From Brevinema_A sp051649605 (lineage in GTDB: Bacteria; Spirochaetota; Brevinematia; Brevinematales; Brevinemataceae): a stretch of DNA of 64,000 bases. Each line of letters begins with the position of its first letter. Within the stretch, counting starts at the first letter, position 1. Shown here in pieces: positions 62,218 through 64,000 of this stretch. The notes under the pieces are model-generated. The model was not told where the DNA came from. It worked only from the letters and a program-made list of their open reading frames with translations, and ran no database searches. The DNA lies in contig JBOFHK010000026.1 in the NCBI GenBank assembly GCA_051649605.1, positions 47,334-111,333 of the forward strand, read 5' to 3'. The translations under genes and the position numbers were made by a program.

Positions 62218-62772
62218 ATGAGGTTATTACTATTACTATTACTTTATTTCTCTCCTATATACAGCCAAGAAAAACTAGTAACACCTTATAAATTAGAAAT
62301 GGGGCTGAGCGGATCCATCGCTAATTTTGCCTTTCCCAATATCGACCTAGACTTTATAATACAATTATATCAAAATAATCGCTCTTCCTTAGCCCTAAAG
62401 CTGACCACTTTCACACTTATTAGAGGGAATCACTTTTTTCCTCCTAATTTTGTAAATTTTGGGGAACTATTCGAAATGCAGTACCGATTCCATGCCCGTA
62501 ATGGGTTTTATTTATCCTTGGAAACAGGGTTAGGACCAATGGTAGAAATATTTACCAAACCTATTTTTTCTCTATCTCAAGGATTTCATCACACTTCCAT
62601 TCCCTATGGCGTTTTTTCTTTCGCGATTCGATTAGGCGGATACGCCGAACAATACCGTAATCTCACCAGTAGTTTATTATTAGGATACAGAATGCAGTTC
62701 CCTTTTAACCTAGGGGCAACACATATATTTTTAATAGGTTTTAGCATCTCATTTGATGTAAAAAAAATATAG
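62218..62772 (+). CDS. Exported protein, probable outer-membrane type
   Basis: The 184-residue product has a signal peptide (MRLLLLLLLYFSPIYSQ). The rest has alternating hydrophobic and aromatic strands (NFGELFEMQYRFHARNGFYL, SLLLGYRMQFPFNLGATHIF) and ends in a hydrophobic strand plus a short basic tail, which fits a small outer-membrane beta-barrel. The family is not recognised. AGAGG precedes the ATG. It is followed 9 bp later by the lipoprotein hydrolase. Confidence 0.68.
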   Translation: MRLLLLLLLYFSPIYSQEKLVTPYKLEMGLSGSIANFAFPNIDLDFIIQLYQNNRSSLALKLTTFTLIRGNHFFPPNFVNFGELFEMQYRFHARNGFYLSLETGLGPMVEIFTKPIFSLSQGFHHTSIPYGVFSFAIRLGGYAEQYRNLTSSLLLGYRMQFPFNLGATHIFLIGFSISFDVKKI

Positions 62773-62781
62773 GAGTCTACC

Positions 62782-63825
62782 ATAAAACGTATTGTTATTT
62801 ATTTCATTATATTTATAAGTAATTGTTCTCTCACTTCACCACCTACAAGAACCGTCCAGTATATCGAATCTGACGGGGCATATTTACCCGTAATAATGAC
62901 TGGCCCTGATTCCAAAAAAATTATTCTATTTACTCATGGAGGACCGGGATTATCAGGAATATTTTATTTTTATATACCATTCATGCAAAAATTAGCGCAA
63001 AAATATAAAGTAGTTTATTGGGATCAACGGGGAGCGGGGGGCTCGCGAGGGCATATCACAAAAAATTCTATTACTATTCCCCAGTTCGTAAAAGATATGG
63101 ATACCGTATACACCTATATTAAAAAATTATATCCTGATAGTGATATTTACGTCATGGGGCATAGCTACGGTGGTATGGTAGGAGGCGCTTATACTTCTAA
63201 ATTTCATAATAAGGTTAAAGCTTCTATTTTTGTATCTCCAGCATTCAATGTAAAATCAGCTACCAAAGATATGTCTACGTTAATGCTTCAGTTTATTAAT
63301 ATATTACAAGATTATAATTTATCCGAAAAATGTCAAAAACAATGGAAAGAAGCTAAGCAATTTTACGAATCTAATCCCAAAATTAGTGCATCCAATTTTA
63401 TAGAACATCTTAAATGGGCTACTCTAAGAGATGCTATTTTAGGATTATCCGAAGAATCCGAGTTCGAAAAAAATATTATTCCTATCCTAATACAGGATAA
63501 TGTGATCGAAAATTTAAATTTTATACAAGAAAGAAATCAAATTTTACAGGCATTAGCAGAAAATAATGAGAATGATAGAGAATTAAGCACCGATCCTGAA
63601 TTTAACTTAAAATATATTACTCATCCTGTTTTTGTTGCCGTAGGAACTTTAGATATTATTATTTCACCACAAACATCTATCGATGGATACCATAGTTTAA
63701 ATAATGGTATTGCAAATCCTAGTTCTGTATTATACTATATGACTAATACTACGCATTTTGCGTTCGCCCAGCCAATTAAAGAGCAATTACTGGAGCGTAT
63801 CCTATTATTTATCAATCAAAATTAG
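62782..63825 (+). CDS. Lipoprotein alpha/beta-hydrolase, proline-iminopeptidase-like; apparent AUA start
   Basis: The hydrolase core has HGGPG, WDQRGAGGS, the nucleophile GHSYGG (Ser about 128), GTLDIII (Asp about 291) and NTTHFAF (His about 325), a complete triad. The first in-frame ATG (62896) has no SD and would remove conserved residues before HGGPG. Upstream the frame is open to an ATA at 62782 with AGGAG 6 nt before it; from there the 347-residue product begins with a lipoprotein signal (xKRIVIYFIIFISNC, Cys about 15). No ATG, GTG or TTG lies between. It may be a tethered peptidase or esterase. The AUA start is inference. Confidence 0.72.
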   Translation: MKRIVIYFIIFISNCSLTSPPTRTVQYIESDGAYLPVIMTGPDSKKIILFTHGGPGLSGIFYFYIPFMQKLAQKYKVVYWDQRGAGGSRGHITKNSITIPQFVKDMDTVYTYIKKLYPDSDIYVMGHSYGGMVGGAYTSKFHNKVKASIFVSPAFNVKSATKDMSTLMLQFINILQDYNLSEKCQKQWKEAKQFYESNPKISASNFIEHLKWATLRDAILGLSEESEFEKNIIPILIQDNVIENLNFIQERNQILQALAENNENDRELSTDPEFNLKYITHPVFVAVGTLDIIISPQTSIDGYHSLNNGIANPSSVLYYMTNTTHFAFAQPIKEQLLERILLFINQN

Positions 63826-63940
63826 TTTTTTATAGCAGACAAGAGCAAACCCTCAATCTATCATAATTTCTAATATTTTTTCACCACACCCAAACTACAA
63901 AATATATTTGTATAATACTACTCATCTTCTAAAACAAAAA

Positions 63941-63960
63941 AAAGAGCTTCCGCCCTCTTT
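63941..63960 (-). terminator. Possible terminator for a gene beyond the right edge
   Basis: Six-base arms (AAAGAG and complement) with an 8-nt loop have a T-rich tail on the minus strand only, suggesting a minus-strand gene beyond 64000. No gene is visible in 63826-64000. Confidence 0.4.
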
Positions 63961-64000
63961 CTTCATCCAAATGTAATACCATTTAAACAAAAAAAACCTG

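Overview
The window is AT-rich chromosomal DNA from a diderm, motile bacterium and most likely comes from a spirochaete. The best evidence is the chemotaxis run cheR-cheB-cheA-cheW-cheX-cheY with the CheX phosphatase between cheW and cheY, an order known from Borrelia and Treponema. Supporting signs are a long PPi-dependent phosphofructokinase, many lipoproteins with relaxed lipoboxes (for example FSNC and ISNC), outer-membrane-type proteins, and a DUF115 motility-type protein. I cannot name the genus. Many start sites have TTGACA/TATAAT-like promoters with 16-18 bp spacers, and Shine-Dalgarno (SD) motifs are clear, so most starts could be chosen with confidence.

Layout. 1-5460 (minus): a partial outer-membrane barrel protein, a small HrgC-like membrane protein, the accA-pfp operon and a secreted cyclophilin. 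5734-11345 (plus): an FtsI-type penicillin-binding protein, a duplicated DUF502 protein, a DUF115 protein and an outer-membrane protein. 11424-19653: a HAD phosphatase whose promoter lies inside a 21-bp perfect palindrome, a GHL10 glycosidase, a natural SbcD-SbcC fusion nuclease, two tRNA-Thr genes and a MATE exporter. 20168-25495 (plus): an accessory-looking block with three exported ankyrin proteins around an ECF sigma factor, a one-TM putative anti-sigma factor and two periplasmic helical proteins. 25526-28764: tRNA-Gly, yajC-secD-secF, tRNA-Lys and tRNA-Asn. 28816-34638 (plus): an unknown protein, tsaD, a PseG-like/methyltransferase fusion, dus and a DUF368 carrier. 34724-36759 (minus): queH, a metallo-beta-lactamase-fold hydrolase and a DUF305 lipoprotein. 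36949-48965 (plus): two membrane proteins with LptF/G-like topology, phosphoglucomutase, the chemotaxis operon and two lipoproteins. 48966-53439: yqeK-like HD hydrolase, rpmE, xseA, trmI and small exported proteins. 53487-61533 (minus): enolase, a PTS EIICB, a lipoprotein and a sugar ABC operon with a dehydrogenase. 62218-63825 (plus): an exported protein and a lipoprotein hydrolase.

How the genes fit together. Central carbon flow is represented by a PTS transporter, a binding-protein sugar importer, phosphoglucomutase, PPi-phosphofructokinase and enolase. Envelope functions include SecDF-YajC, FtsI, DUF368 and numerous lipoproteins. tRNA modification is represented by TsaD, Dus, QueH and TrmI. 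The chemotaxis operon carries a complete receptor-independent core (adaptation enzymes, kinase, coupling protein, regulator, phosphatase) but no receptor gene.

The most unusual observations are the single-chain SbcDC, the sigma/ankyrin export block, the PseG-like/zinc-ribbon/methyltransferase fusion, two genes that seem to start at AUU and AUA codons, and promoter-overlapping inverted repeats at the HAD and sugar operons. No CRISPR array, insertion sequence, rRNA or phage gene was seen.
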